Assembly (NCBI GenBank): GCA_961205875.1
Contig: OY540811.1
Span: 18,903,248 to 18,967,247 of the forward strand
Direction: 5' to 3'
Origin: Sialis fuliginosa
Taxonomy: Eukaryota > Arthropoda > Insecta > Megaloptera > Sialidae
DNA: 64,000 nt
Shown here one piece after another: positions 1 to 11,754 of this stretch; within the stretch, counting starts at the first letter, position 1, and each line of letters begins with the position of its first letter. The translations under genes and the position numbers were made by a program. A model generated the notes under the pieces. The model had not been told where the DNA came from and searched no databases. It worked only from the letters and a program-made list of their open reading frames with translations.

Positions 1-1720
1 ATGATCATATTAAAAAATTTACATCATGTTTACAGAAAATTGTTATTTTTATACCTTGATTTAATTTAATATTTAAACAAATTTTCAAATTTTTATTATT
101 CTCTATTAATTATAAAACTGAAATGAATATACTATATAGCTTAACGAAATATATGCGTTCCGAAAATTTACTATATCTTTTTTTATTAATTAGGAATTGA
201 TACAAAACTACTTTTTTTAAAATAAAAGTCACTTAACAAAGGACAGACAAAACTATGGTTATGACTTATCAAATACAAAACTCCTATAGCCATAAAAATT
301 GGAAAGGTTTCAGTTTTTTTAAGACCCTAATGATGAAAGCATTACTAAATTGAAACACGAATAAGTCTAAACAATTTCCATGGTTAGAAGATTTGTATTT
401 GATAAAGTCAGATACTATGTCTCATGGTATAAATATAATTTAATACAAATAAAAATATCACATTCATTGTGAAACAAAATTAACTTATTTATAATACAAT
501 TCACAAAAGAAAATATATGATCTGATTAAAATTGCTGTAAACATTATAGAAAAGGAACTATTTATAACACAGTTAGGAAAGCCAAGACACAACATTTTTC
601 TAGTTTTTCCAATTATATAAATGTGCAAGGTAGAAGCAACATTATTCGACTGAACACAGTTATACCAGAAAACAAAATAAACTTTTTTAATTAAATTCTT
701 CATTTGCATAACAATACCACGTACTCTGATTCAAGACAATAAAATAATAGCTATCAACTTTTATAATTTAAATGCAGCCGTACTTAAAATAGAGAAAATA
801 AAATAACAGGCTCACAAAATCGTTTTATAACGAATTTATTTTTTTTATAACTGCGCACGAATTCTCAAGAACAAAAAACATGTAACAGATTATTGTGAGG
901 GTCTGAGATTTAAAAATTTAATTAAAAAACTTTACATGAAAAATTATTTTATATATTATATTATATTTCTTTGTATGTATTATGTATAGATAAGTACATA
1001 CATACATGACCAAAATAAACAGTATTATTATTAATTACTAGATTATAATCTAATACGATCACCGCATATGTTTTATTTTAATAAATATAAATTTTATGAA
1101 AATACGCTAATTACTACGTTGAATTTTTTATATTGCAATTAGTATTTTTGCAACAATTTTATAGTGGTGTGTGGATAATAATAATCTAATTATGTAGTAC
1201 TAACATATCATTAACATACATACAATTGAATTACAACAACGTTAATGTGCTGTCAAGTTAAGGGATAACAAGATATAATATTTATCATTGCCAGTTGATG
1301 GGTGAATATATCAGCAATATAATATCCAGTATTTATTTTTGTTTCAAATAGATATGTGTATAGCTAATAAAATTCAATAATATCATGTATTTATTATTTA
1401 TAATTCTGTGTAGGTACATGGAATGTTTATTACATCCGTTCATTCAGTCTGCTTTAACTCAGATATTTCCAATATCTATAGTTTTATATACTATTGTACT
1501 TTTTTTAAACTGTTATTTTTTAATATTGCGAAATTCATCCACCTATCGGAACTAATAACATATATTTAAATATTATTATTGTAGGTACGGTGACCATATA
1601 CGTATTATATTGCACCTATATACTACAGTATATTATCTATTTTAAAAGGCCGTGCTGTATTTAATAATAATTGAATGTATGTACATATTGCACATGTACT
1701 ATATTACATTATATTATAGG
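1..1720. other. AT-rich spacer, no gene seen
   Basis: No supported gene. A 74-codon minus-strand frame at 485-709 is low-complexity and has no recognisable motif. TACATACATAC-type repeats occur near 985-1010. Nothing else here is supported. Confidence 0.6.
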
Positions 1721-2278
1721 GTAGAGGTGGGGTTAATGTAATACCAGGGTAAAATGTAATAACGGTCTATTACGTATTAACCAGTTTATATCATATATCT
1801 GATCTCAATATACCTAATAAAAATCAAAGTTGATTTAAAATTGTGAATTTTATTTCAACTACCCTTAATATAATATAATGCTCTTGAATATAATTGATTA
1901 GTTAATTTTACTGCGCTATATTTATATATTTATTTGTTTAACTTTTGATGTATGTGACATTTTGTATAGAATAAATAGTCGTTGTGCAAATAAATTATAA
2001 TAATAATAATTATTATTATTACTTTGACCCCAAATCGCTGGGGTAAATGTTATCTGCTGTTACTTTAATTTCATTTATGTGCACCTGTTACAATAGTTAA
2101 CTGTACTGCTTAGCCTTTAGAATGAACCCCGTAATTGTGGAAACAAAGTAATATAGACTTATAGAACCTGCCATATACTACACACCTGCTTTGATATAAC
2201 TAAAATTGATATAAGAAAAAAAATGAGCTTGGCAGCTCAAAAAAATTCAAGATATTTAAAAACAATTTGGTACAGAAG
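1721..2278. other. Spacer with GGGTAA-type fragments
   Basis: Around 1724-1775 and 2027-2050 there are short G-rich phrases (ggggttaatgtaat, ccagggtaaaatgtaataa, gctggggtaaatg) unlike the AT-rich surroundings. They resemble the ggggtaatcacg phrases near 3533-3565 that lie beside the transposase tail. They may be debris of one element, but no ends could be defined. Confidence 0.2.
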
Positions 2279-2312
2279 TATCCACTGTAATATGTGACGA
2301 AACGTTGGCTCA
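2279..2312 (+). repeat. Short relic of the GACGAAACGTTGG repeat
   Basis: The phrase atccactgtaatatgtga followed by cgaaacgttggc matches the minus strand of the loop of the 5227-5384 hairpin (tgtccactacaatgtttgacgaaacattgg, split here for comparison) with a few changes and a short deletion. It reads as a decayed copy of the same repeat. The homologous motif also occurs, more degraded, near 38884-38925 (minus). Confidence 0.35.
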
Positions 2313-2986
2313 GATAACTACCGAATGTTTCAAACATATTTGGCTTTTTAATAATATTGTTCAATATGCAGAAGTTCCACTATAAAGGTAAAGTACACTC
2401 GATACGTTAGAGCACAAATATTTTTCATTGACGCTGTTTCTAAATCATACGGAAATAATCGAATCGTATACACTCTGTCATTGTTACATCACTAATTGCT
2501 AATTAGTTACTTTACAGTTTGAAATGACATGCCACAATGGGATGCGCTGAAATTACCCGGTACGGCTCGATATTGTTGCCGCTGTTGTATCAACATCGTC
2601 CAACCGTTGAAACGCTTTGTATTATTTTTGATACAATTTTTTTATGTAACATTTCATACTTTATAATTCACTATCGTGTGTATAAAAGTTTAATGAATGT
2701 ATGTAGATATTTTTATTGTTAGTATGGAATCTATTGAAAGTTTGTAGAAAAATAGCCACGAGCAAATAATAATTGTATCAAACATTTTTATATATCGTGA
2801 TATCTATTTGAAATACATACATAATATGTATATGAGCTGTTAAGCAAATAACTGATTAGTTTTAACCAAACAAACATAATTGCTCATTGTTCTTCGAGTT
2901 TTAAAATTGTTTTATTAGTTAATATATTTTTTATCAATTACAAATTAACTTATGTCTAACAATAAGATGATCTGAAATAGTATAAA
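2313..2986. other. Spacer, nothing supported
   Basis: AT-rich. A 61-codon frame at 2537-2722 starts in a slightly GC-richer patch (2535-2615), then becomes low-complexity. It shows no domain and no splice-site support. Confidence 0.5.
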
Positions 2987-2995
2987 GAAGAGTGA

Positions 2996-3523
2996 CAAGG
3001 TATATAAAGACAAGGTAGCCTCATAACTTTTTGACCAATCAGCGGCTGCGTCGGATGACGTCAGCCTGAGGAACCTTTCAAACGTTGTTTCATATATTAA
3101 AGTTGTTTTCAAATTATTTCGAATTTTTGGATATTTGTATTTAAAAAAAGTAAATATTATTGTTTATTACGGAAGCACAAATTATTACATATAATATTTC
3201 TTCATAAAAATTTAAAAATGATGTCAGAAATCAATGCTTAAAGAAAATACATCTGTTGGTTAGAAATAAAAAAACACTTGTTTAAAACTATAATTTATAA
3301 TAATAAAATAATAAAAATTTAGATTTAAAACTCAGTACACTATCAACATCAAATGAAAATATTTAAAAACAACTTACAATAAATCAGCTTAACTAAAATA
3401 AAGAGTAAATATAGTTTGACAGCCATTTATAATGTCAAAGAGTTCCTCACAATGACGCAATCTCCCGTCTCATGCCACTCCCCGCACAGAGTTATGAGGC
3501 AACCTTGTACTTTACTAACCTTG
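2996..3523. mobile_element. Non-autonomous DNA transposon with perfect 9-bp target duplication
   Basis: Terminal inverted repeats of about 32 bp are visible. The left end begins CAAGGTATATAAAGACAAGG and continues to tagcctcataac at 3027. The right end (3491-3523) is its reverse complement with a few changes, running gttatgaggcaaccttgta to ccttg. The nine bases gaagagtga flank both sides (2987-2995 and 3524-3532), so this is a well-preserved insertion. The 528-bp body has no coding frame. Two GC-richer subterminal blocks (3038-3080 and 3435-3490) share gaggaac in inverted orientation. A 9-bp duplication fits Mutator-like elements. If one base is chance, 8 bp with a CA-start would fit hAT. The superfamily is therefore unresolved. 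Confidence 0.8.
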
Positions 3524-3994
3524 GAAGAGTGAGGTAATCACGAACGCGGGGTAATCACGAATTCAGTGGTTTCAGTATGTTAGAAGAGGATAACTAATAA
3601 TCTCTCTGCACTTACCGATAGTTGGGTCTACGTCTAGTATCGGACCGTTAACGATCAGTGTAGACACGCTTACAGTACAAAGTAAGCTTAATTTCAAAAA
3701 AAGCCATGTAATAACTGATATGTATTTAATATAAATGTAATTAAGTTATGTTCGAGTAAGCCTCGATCAAACAGTATTTGATGTCACCCGTATTGTTTAT
3801 TATATGATCCTAACCTTAAAAAAATTATGTTTATTTTTTCAAGCTCGTGCACGTGGAGTAATGACGAACAAATAAACGGAGCAATTCCGAACGTTGTAAA
3901 AAAAGTCTGATGAAAACTAAAACTGGGAAAAGTGCGAGGAATCACAGTCATTTTAAAGAAAATAAACAAAAGAAGAAGTGTCAAAGTATAAAGA

Positions 3995-4170
3995 AGAAGA
4001 AATGAAGATGTTGATAAAGAAAATAACTATTTTATTATAATGGAAAATATTAATATCCTCTTGTGGAAGACTAGGTAATGTGCTACAAGTGCAATTTATG
4101 GGCACATGATAAGTGTACCAGTGATCAAAGTACATTCAGAAGCTTTTGCTGCGAATTTTGTACGAATTAG
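3995..4170 (+). pseudogene. Broken C-terminal zinc-finger tail of a transposase
   Basis: In one frame 3995-4078 encodes RRNEDVDKENN followed by a hydrophobic stretch and LLW. After a frameshift near the TAG at 4072, 4081-4170 reads on to a TAG stop as CYKCNLWAHDKC, then 10 residues, then CCEFC. The spacing C-x2-C-x3-AH-x2-C-x10-C-x2/3-C with the WAH motif is the PHD-like zinc tail seen at the C-terminus of many insect pogo/Tigger-type (DDE_1) transposases. That family knowledge is the basis for the call. The catalytic part is not visible upstream, because 3533-3990 has stops in all frames. The element has both a frameshift and a truncation and is dead. The 2996-3523 element lies immediately upstream and appears to have landed in or beside it. 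Confidence 0.55.
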
Positions 4171-4263
4171 GTTTTATTATTCCACTGTTTTACCCTATGC
4201 TAGTCGGGTAATCATTTTGTTTTTATATTATATTAAAATTGATACTGAAAATGTATAACTAAT

Positions 4264-4412
4264 AGATAACACAGCTACACAAAAAAAGTACGGAGCCAAA
4301 CAAGCGACCTATATAGCATTGTAGTATTGATCAAGCATAATCAAAATCCAAATTTTTGGAATTTTCTGCTTACCAGTTTTTTTTTAATTTAAGCTTGAAC
4401 TTTGGGTTACAC
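4264..4412 (+). repeat. Interspersed repeat, pair of 56230-56372
   Basis: The stretch (gataacacagctacac, cggagccaaacaagcgacc, tatatagcatt, then aatccaaatttttgga) matches the reverse complement of 56230-56372 with scattered changes. It ends at an aagcttgaactttgggtta-like phrase that is the hinge of the hairpin at 56144-56300. This is a two-copy dispersed repeat of unknown class, and the copy here lacks the second hairpin arm. Confidence 0.6.
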
Positions 4413-5226
4413 AATACATATGTTGGTTTCTTACTCAGGTTTTAATTTATTTGATTTCTCGTTTAGGTGTTCATAACTTCCCCACTCTTAACTGTTTAAC
4501 TGTTATAGAAAACAAATTGTTTTAAGTTTCTTTTATACTTATCAAAATATTTAATTTACTATTATTCTTACTATTGATGGAAATAGTCGTTTAGACATCT
4601 GAAAGCGTCATAAAATACTCATGTATTTTCTGAAATTAACATTTTCTTTTAAACCTCCAAACTGGGGTAATATTATATGTTTAGTATTTTAATGATAATA
4701 TCTACCATAAATTCGAAAACCTTTAAAGTGAAATTCTCCCTTCTTAAAATTTGTCATGAAACTAAACATTTTAAATGGTATATATGCACGAATAACAAAA
4801 CACTAAATTACATTTCTCTGTAAGTCCACGTGATTGTCACGTGATAATAATTATATATTTCAGCAGACTGCGGTATTCGTTAGCTTTTGGTTTAAATATC
4901 TTCTAGACATGCGTAACTATGACATTTCTGCTGAATTTATTTGTTTTTATTGTCTTTTGTTTATATTATTTATACCAACATTACTTAGACTAATTTAAGG
5001 GCGATATTACACTATCAAATAAATATGTCAAAAAACTATGATTAAATATAAGACAGTCGATATCATAGAAACAATATAAGCAAAAATATATAAAAGTTGA
5101 CTAATTACACTGTCATATTTCATTGATCAAAGAAATTTAATTATATTTCTTTATTAATGTAATGACGACCTAAGAGATGTTTTTTCACAATTATAACAGA
5201 GCCGTATTGAGGATATGTTATAATAA
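4413..5226. other. Spacer with a pair of CACGTG E-boxes
   Basis: No gene seen. Two CACGTG E-box hexamers lie at 4827-4832 and 4838-4843, one helical turn apart (cacgtgattgtcacgtg). A bHLH-factor site pair is possible, but with no gene nearby this is only a motif match. Confidence 0.3.
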
Positions 5227-5384
5227 TGGATCTTGGCTTCTGGGTGTAAGCTGCATCGATTTGGTCGTGTTAGCGACCAATGTTTCGTCAAACATTGTAG
5301 TGGACATCTTCAAGGCTCTTCTAAAAGTGCACTGCCGATAACACGACCAAATCGAGGCGGCTTACATCCAGAAGCCAAGATCCA
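5227..5384. repeat. 158-bp hairpin with 46-nt arms and hammerhead-like loop (minus)
   Basis: The left arm 5227-5272 (tggatcttggcttctgggtg, continuing to gatttggtcgtgtta) pairs with 5339-5384 with only about three mismatches. The 66-nt loop, read on the minus strand, contains TTGAAGA, then GTC...GAC, then GAAAC. This is close to the hammerhead core order CUGANGA-stem II-GAAA, with T in place of the first C. A decayed single arm of the same sequence is at 9874-9915, and loop relics are at 2279-2312 and 38884-38925. A 97-codon frame at 5233-5526 runs through the hairpin and is not a gene. Confidence 0.7.
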
Positions 5385-7229
5385 TATCAAGATCACCACG
5401 GAAGCCTCAAGACTGATATATTATAATAATAATAATATTGATATTACAAAAAAACTTTATATTATAAATTACTGTGAACATCATTGTAACGATAGAATAA
5501 CGTTACATTCTGAGGATAATTATTAAAAAAAAAAAAACTTTTACTTTGCCGTACACGAAATTTATTATACTCAAAAATTAAAAATTAAAAGTAAATTTTT
5601 AAGATCGAATATCATTGATAAAATGTGTTTTAAGTAATTCCTACAAAATTGTATACTTAATATATTATGTACAAAAAAAAATTGACATATAAACCTTCCG
5701 AATAGTACTAAATACATATATTCATTTTATTTTTTATTTTTTTATATACATATTATATATGTACATATATTTTTTTGTTGGTAATTTTAAAAACAAGTTT
5801 CCATACCGCAGATATTTTTATTTTCATTTATTACATGGGTTGATCATAAGCTTTTCTCTTAATGAAATTTCTGAGAAATATAGATGAATTACTTCAATCA
5901 TTTTATACATACAGTTATTTTTCAACTATAACTTTCATGTCATCTTAGTTTTTTTCTAATAAGTATCGAATTATAGCATATATTTCGCAGTTTCTTCGCT
6001 ATTAAAGCGTAGGTATATGCCAAAAAATCGTCAATTGTGTCACGAAAATCTATTGATCTGCTCACAAAATGTGCTAGCAGAAGTTCTGTGATCTTTTCCT
6101 TGAATGTTGAAGAAATTGTCTTCGCCAGTACTAATTTTATACTTTTGCGGAAAAGCAAATATAATTCTGTAAATATTTACTCTTACTTATACTACTTCTT
6201 TAAAAGTGTTTTTTATTTACATTATTAATGAACGAAAATTATAATCAAACTTACAGAACTTTAAATATTAACAATTTTATTACAGAAATATGTTGATCCT
6301 TTAATTATTTTGATGAGTTTGTAACCAGAAAATATAAATGAATATTTATAATTCAAATACACAAATTTTCAAGTTAGAAAAGATATTAAATACATACATC
6401 ATTTAGCAAAAAGCTAATTTAAAATAGAAAAATGTATCTATGTAATTTAAAACTCCATTTAGATAATTAAATGTATTACTGTGAATTTTAAGCGTCTTTG
6501 AAGTTATTATTATATACATATATATTTTTTCCCTTGTTTTCAAATGCATATATAGAAGATTCATCTCTGAGTGTGTGGCGATGCAGACATTATAAATCCG
6601 TCTGTGGGGATTTTGTTATTAATTAATTAATGAAGTATTTTTTCTTTCCAGTTAATTCGATCTTAAAAGACTGTCTGTAATCCCAATAAAGTTTAAAGAA
6701 TTGCAATTTCATTTAACTATTATGGATACTCTACAATACAACGTGTGATTAATTCAGCATATGTATCACACTATGTTTGTAGTATTGTATTCAATATATA
6801 CATATGTATTACAAAATACTATTATTTATAATATTTATTATAATTATTTTTCAACAAAATATGTCCATCAAAAATAATTAAATCAATGTTTAAAAAATAT
6901 ACCCACATCCAAACCGCACTGTTCGTCTACTAAACCTGCACCGACAGGTCCAGTAGCAACCTCCAAAAATCCAATATGATGTCTATAGAAATAGGAAAAA
7001 AACATTAAACAAATAAAAATAAAAACAAAAGACGAAAAGCAGAAATTAAAAATTCGAATAGAAAACAGATGAAATCAAAATGTTCTGGATGAGGGGCTAT
7101 GTCTGATGGCCAATTAAAAAAGATAAAAAAATATTTAAAAAAAAACTTCTTAATGTTAACAACAAAAACTTAAACAACTTACTGTAGCATATTCTATAGT
7201 TATCTAATTGTTAAAGTGTAGTACAATTT
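5385..7229. other. AT-rich spacer, no gene
   Basis: Nothing supported. Overlapping frames of 72 and 63 codons on opposite strands around 5940-6228 are low-complexity and unrelated to any family I know. Confidence 0.55.
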
Positions 7230-7460
7230 AGCACCGCATAACGACAAACAGCAGCAGCAGCAGTAACAACTTTTGCCAAGTGGCCATTTCTAGAATTTAA
7301 GCATAGCACAACTTAATTATGGTCGTAGAAAAGGACGAAAGACAGGAAGAAGGTACTTAGGGAAGGACAAATGCAGCGGGTCCCATAAAAGACATTAGGA
7401 CAATGTAATTAGCATCAGTTTCGGCCGTTAGATGTCGCCACTGTGAGTAACAACAGTCAA
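7230..7460. other. GC-richer island, possible conserved non-coding DNA
   Basis: A (CAG)5 run at 7249-7263 is followed by a stretch of mixed composition to about 7455. It contains gcgggtcccataaaagac and gtaattagcatcagtttcgg, with a CATAAA and a TAATTAGC word of the type bound by homeodomain proteins. There are no terminal repeats, no second copy in the window and no open frame. Regulatory function is inferred from composition only. Confidence 0.25.
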
Positions 7461-8678
7461 GTTATTTCACAAATGATATATTCGGTATGCGACCGGCTTG
7501 TCGTGGTAGTACCTGGTAATAAACTAAAATTTCTGTGTGTTTTGTTTCATGCTCCATGGAAACGTGATATTTATTATTTCGTAAGTCGTATGAAATGATA
7601 CATGTGCTAGATAAATTCTACGCCGAATGGAATAATGTTTAATAGGTAAATTTTTCTTGGTTGTGTTCCAGAAAGATGGAAATTACGAATATCTGTATTT
7701 AAATATGTTCTCTGTTTTGTAGTACTTTTCATAAAAATGTCATATTTATCATAGCGAATGTATCATAATACGTACTCAGATAATAATATTTCTCAATTAT
7801 ATTATGATATTATTTTTATATAAACTTGTGTTCAACTTTTTAATCATTCAGTATAAGTAATTAAGTCATACCTCATGGTATTAGTGGTGGTGCCAAGTTT
7901 GTCAGACTTGCGTATATTTGAAAATAGTAATTGTAGCTTATAAATTTACAAAAAATATAATGTTTATTTATTTATATTAAAAACTAAATATTTTTGTAAA
8001 ACATTAAAAATAATTGCAGGGGTATAATATAATATATACATTGATACATACGAAGGTTGCAGCCGAAAGCTAAAACCCGAATAAATATGAGTATCTAAAT
8101 ATGGCGCGATTAGGGATTGAGGCGCGAAGTTCCTAGGGGAAAAGCCTCTAGTTAATATTATTTACACATCAATAATTAAAAATATATATATATTTTTAAA
8201 ATATTTTGTCATACCTATAATACATATTAGAATGACACCAGCGAACCGTAGCATTACATCTATTATACTTTTTCGATAAATATGAGTGATTCAGAAAACA
8301 AATATCTCAATGAAAATAATCATACAAATAAACAGCTATTGAAAAGTACATGTATCTGACACCCCACATCGCAAAATTATTTAAAAAAGGAAATCCGTTG
8401 AGTTTGTGAGACAGCATCATTACTACAGGGTTAATAAAATATTCAAACGTATTTATTCAACATAATATTGATGTTATGAGTATTGAAACTTATAATTCAA
8501 TGCTAGCAAATACTATATATAAAATTACTGACAAAAATGTTAAAAAAGGTTTTTACTATATATGTACATACATTATTGTACATCAAAATATCGATATGTT
8601 TTAAAATATTTATTATCTATATATTGTTCATATTACAGCCATATTTCATCTACTTAAGTGTATATTATTGTACACTTA
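7461..8678. other. Spacer; one 25-codon frame noted
   Basis: Mostly AT-rich. A short frame at 8282-8359 (MSDSENKYLNENN start) ends in TGA, but the same frame continues in coding-like composition to about 8430 with two further stops. It could be a decayed N-terminus of an unknown gene. The evidence is too thin for a gene call. A small GC-rich patch (ggcgcgattagggattgagg) lies near 8102-8125. Confidence 0.25.
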
Positions 8679-8997
8679 TGTCCGGTATTATAAAGGAGCT
8701 AGCAAATTTACTAGCTAGCAAGCACTTTCAAATGGTGTATTAATTCTGTGATAGTATCTATCGATTAGCTATGGAATTTAGAGCAGTGAACTTCAACTAA
8801 TTGTAACACAGACTCTGACAATACAATTTCATAATATCGCCAATGTTTTAATACCGTTGGTGTTTACATACCACGCGGGCGCAAAAATTGTCAAACATAT
8901 CATGAAACTAAAGGAGAACTGTCAGATAGGTTAGGAACCTCATTTGAAAGTGCTTGCTAGCTAGCAAATGTTGCTATCTCGTTTATAATACCGATGG
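8679..8997. mobile_element. Short TIR element, copy 1 of the TGTCCGGTATTATAAAGG family
   Basis: Inverted ends start tgtccggtattataaagg and finish ataatac-cgatgg. The inversion continues into subterminal ctagctagcaagcac/gtgcttgctagctag, so the TIR is about 55 bp. The whole 319-bp body aligns with 60477-60808. TTA precedes it, but TAA follows, so the duplication is imperfect here. The TTA pair flanking the second copy points to a 3-bp TTA/TWA target as in PIF/Harbinger. No coding frame is present. Confidence 0.75.
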
Positions 8998-11026
8998 TAA
9001 TAAACTACATTTAAAACTTTTTTGTAAAGCTAGCTGCAGTGGCGCCATGGCTTATGGTAGTCATGTGTTCTTCTAATTACTGTCAATTTGTACAATTACT
9101 TTCGTTGTGTTTTGTTTTCTGTATGAAAACTTCATTTAAAAATATTGACAGAATTAGCACCACCGTTTGTTATATATCATAACATAAAAAAACCTAAACT
9201 AAATAAAACTGTTTATTTATATGTGATTGTAATATTTCATACACTCACAGATTCATAAAAGTTTTATAACATTCATGTTGTCTGCTTCTTATTTATATTG
9301 ATATTTGGAGAACACTATATTATTTTTATTTATCAGCTTAACTAATTTTTTTAATTTTACCTTAACTTTAAAATAGAAAAAAAACAATTATAAATATACT
9401 AACAAACGACACGTCCATTTATGCCATGAGATATGCGCCACCACTCGAGTGTTAAAATCATACAATATAGATATAGCATGCATATAAGCAGGGAAAATAA
9501 TACGTACATTTTATGGCAACAATGTTATTACTTACCTCTTGTTTCAATTTATTGTACTGTGAAAAGTTCGGATGTGATAAATTTTTATAGTGTTATATCG
9601 GATACGAGGTACGACTTTTCCATAACATTCTGCTTCATTTAAAAAAAAACTTTTATATGTGTGTGTTGAGTGAAAAAAAGTCACCCCAAGAAATATATAT
9701 TTTTTATTTTAATTCTATTAAACTATTGTTTGTTTTTTGGTAAATCAGTCTCAACATAAATCATAGAAAATATTAAAACGTGTTTTAATTTCTTGCATGT
9801 CTTACATATATAGATTACATTGTTTTTGTTGATATTAAAATAAATAACAGATTCGAAGATGTGATTATCAATAGATCTTGGCGTCTAGACGCAAGTCGAT
9901 TCATTTATCGTTAAATATCTTACTACGTTTATATAAATCCGTTTGTACCATATATAAGAGACGCTTAATGTACCTATATATATATATATCGTATCATATC
10001 TCATAACAATCTATACAGATTTACACCCTACAATATTTATCAATAAAACTAGATGAAGTATTACATTCAAGTATCTTACTTTACCAAAAATTTTACATTT
10101 TCAAATAAATAACATCCTATAAATTTATATTTTAACTATATCTTAAAAGAATCCTTAAAAAATGTCTAGATGTGTACATTTTCTTATAAGGCAGAATAAA
10201 GTAAAAATAACGGATTATTTCCAATTACATAAAATATTGTAATTATACGACTTTTTTAAAACATTTTGTATATTTCCAGAGCCCATATCGTACATGCATG
10301 TTTTTAATACACATATTTTATACATTATATTGTAAGGATCTCATTATATTTACATTTAGATTTTCGATAACACCATGGGTAATTGCATACAAAATATGGG
10401 TCGCCAGTTTTTAATAAATGCCATTAACAAAATTATGGTACAAATATGTTGTTAAGTACACATATTAAAGTCGTTAATGTTATAATTACAGTTTACTAAA
10501 ATTTAACAAGCGTGTTCAAAATTGTGATCATTATGTTTTTACCAATTACATTTCGTTAAGGTAAAAAGGATGGTTATCTGTATAATAATATGTAGATCAG
10601 TGTTTCTCAAAATTACTTCTACAGGATTTACTTTACATTTAATGTTCTGGTATTTTTTGTTTTTATTTATAATTATTTTGAAATTTCTTTTATTAAAATA
10701 ATAACATGTTAATATTTTCATTTTCTTCGTATCAACAAGCATAATTTAACTAAAATTTAAATAAAATTTGTAGTCATACATTTTAGTTTAACGTCTACAA
10801 AACAAATCTTTGTATTTATTTAAGTTTATAAAAATAAAAACCATTTTCTTCACGGTAGGCATGTTCGTATCTTTTTTACATCATTACGTTTATTTCGTAT
10901 ATTATATGTAACATATATCATAAAAGAAATTTATCTTATTTTAACGTAATGATGATATAATATACCTAGAAGACAATTTAAAAAGATCTAAAACATACAC
11001 ATTCCCGCAGAATTAGCCCACGAGGA
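8998..11026. other. AT-rich spacer
   Basis: No gene supported. It contains cagtggcgcc at 9036 (a hAT-like start without a matching end), a (TA)n run near 9978-9990 and a perfect 12-bp inverted repeat catcattacgtt/aacgtaatgatg at 10879-10890 and 10943-10954. Frames of 67-69 codons at 9433 and 10539 are featureless. Confidence 0.5.
9874..9915 (+). repeat. Single-arm relic of the 5227 hairpin
   Basis: agatcttggcgtctagacgc followed by aagtcgattcatttatcg matches the hairpin arm gatcttggcttctggatgta...gcctcgatttg with changes. No opposite arm is present nearby. Confidence 0.4.
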
Positions 11027-11754
11027 CAGTGGTGGATAAAGATAATTTAAGTCCCAAGTATAAGATATTACTATGCATTTAAAATTATCATATTTCACTT
11101 TTATTTAGTGATAATATTAGTAATAATGACACTAATCAATTTGCAAATATTTTTCGGGTCGAACCAGACTACCGAGCCTACCTAGTCCAATCAAATCTTA
11201 TGGTATTCACATTATCACACAAGATCACGTTTTACTCGGTGATGAATACTAGAATGACCGAAGACGATCTGAAGTTCCTATTCATACTATGGGATACGAT
11301 CACGCTCCAATAAAATATTCTTCTATACTATACTGTATCAGAGCGTGTTTGGACCGAGATCTGACCGATACCTAAAGTGTGAATGATTTAATTGTTTATT
11401 GTTTCTTTATATTTGATTGGAGCGAGACCGGATCGAGACCGGCCCGAGACCAGCTTGATAGTTTGGATCGACCCTTATTCTGTAATCATCAACAAGTCAA
11501 TAAGTCATAAATAAAAATAGTCGGGGAAAATATATGAAAAAAATTATGTATTAGGTATAAAAATATTTTTGAATATAAAGTAAATATTGTATTCGTGCAA
11601 TTAATCATATTTCAAATTTATCATTGAAATTTATTGTCTATTTTATTTGTGGCTATTCCTTTTTTATGGTCACATGACGTACATCAGTTTTATATTTCTT
11701 AATCATATTTCATTTAGAAGTTCTTCGCATATGTCCGGCCCTAATCCACCACTG
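11027..11754. mobile_element. hAT-like non-autonomous element, 728 bp
   Basis: The left end is cagtggtggataaa and the right end is taatccaccactg, a 13-14 bp inverted pair with one mismatch. Flanks are cacgagga on the left and actgagga on the right, consistent with an 8-bp duplication that has since changed by one indel/substitution. CAGTGG ends and 8-bp duplications are hAT features. The body lacks a transposase frame and contains a second inverted-repeat unit (11156-11474). Confidence 0.6.
11156..11474. repeat. Inverted-repeat unit gggtcga...tcgaccc nested in the hAT-like element
   Basis: The left arm begins gggtcgaaccagactaccga and runs to ccaatcaaat at about 11196. The right arm is atttgattggagcgagacc to ggatcgaccc (11412-11474). 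The right-arm sequence (gagcgagaccgg, ggatcgaccc) recurs at 18281-18327, so the unit is dispersed independently of the outer element. No clear target duplication is seen. It is either a nested element or subterminal repeats. Confidence 0.5.

Noticed and set aside
2222..2241. Small hairpin gagcttggcagctc
   Set aside because: Stem of 5 bp only, with no terminator role expected in eukaryotic spacer.
5233..5526. 97-codon frame
   Set aside because: Its first half is the palindromic hairpin read through both arms.
9036..9445. cagtggcgcc start and gcgccaccactcg end as a hAT pair
   Set aside because: Ends align poorly and flanking 8-mers do not match.
10879..10954. Perfect 12-bp inverted repeat catcattacgtt
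   Set aside because: A pair of this length is expected by chance in 64 kb of AT-rich DNA, and no target duplication or second copy is seen.
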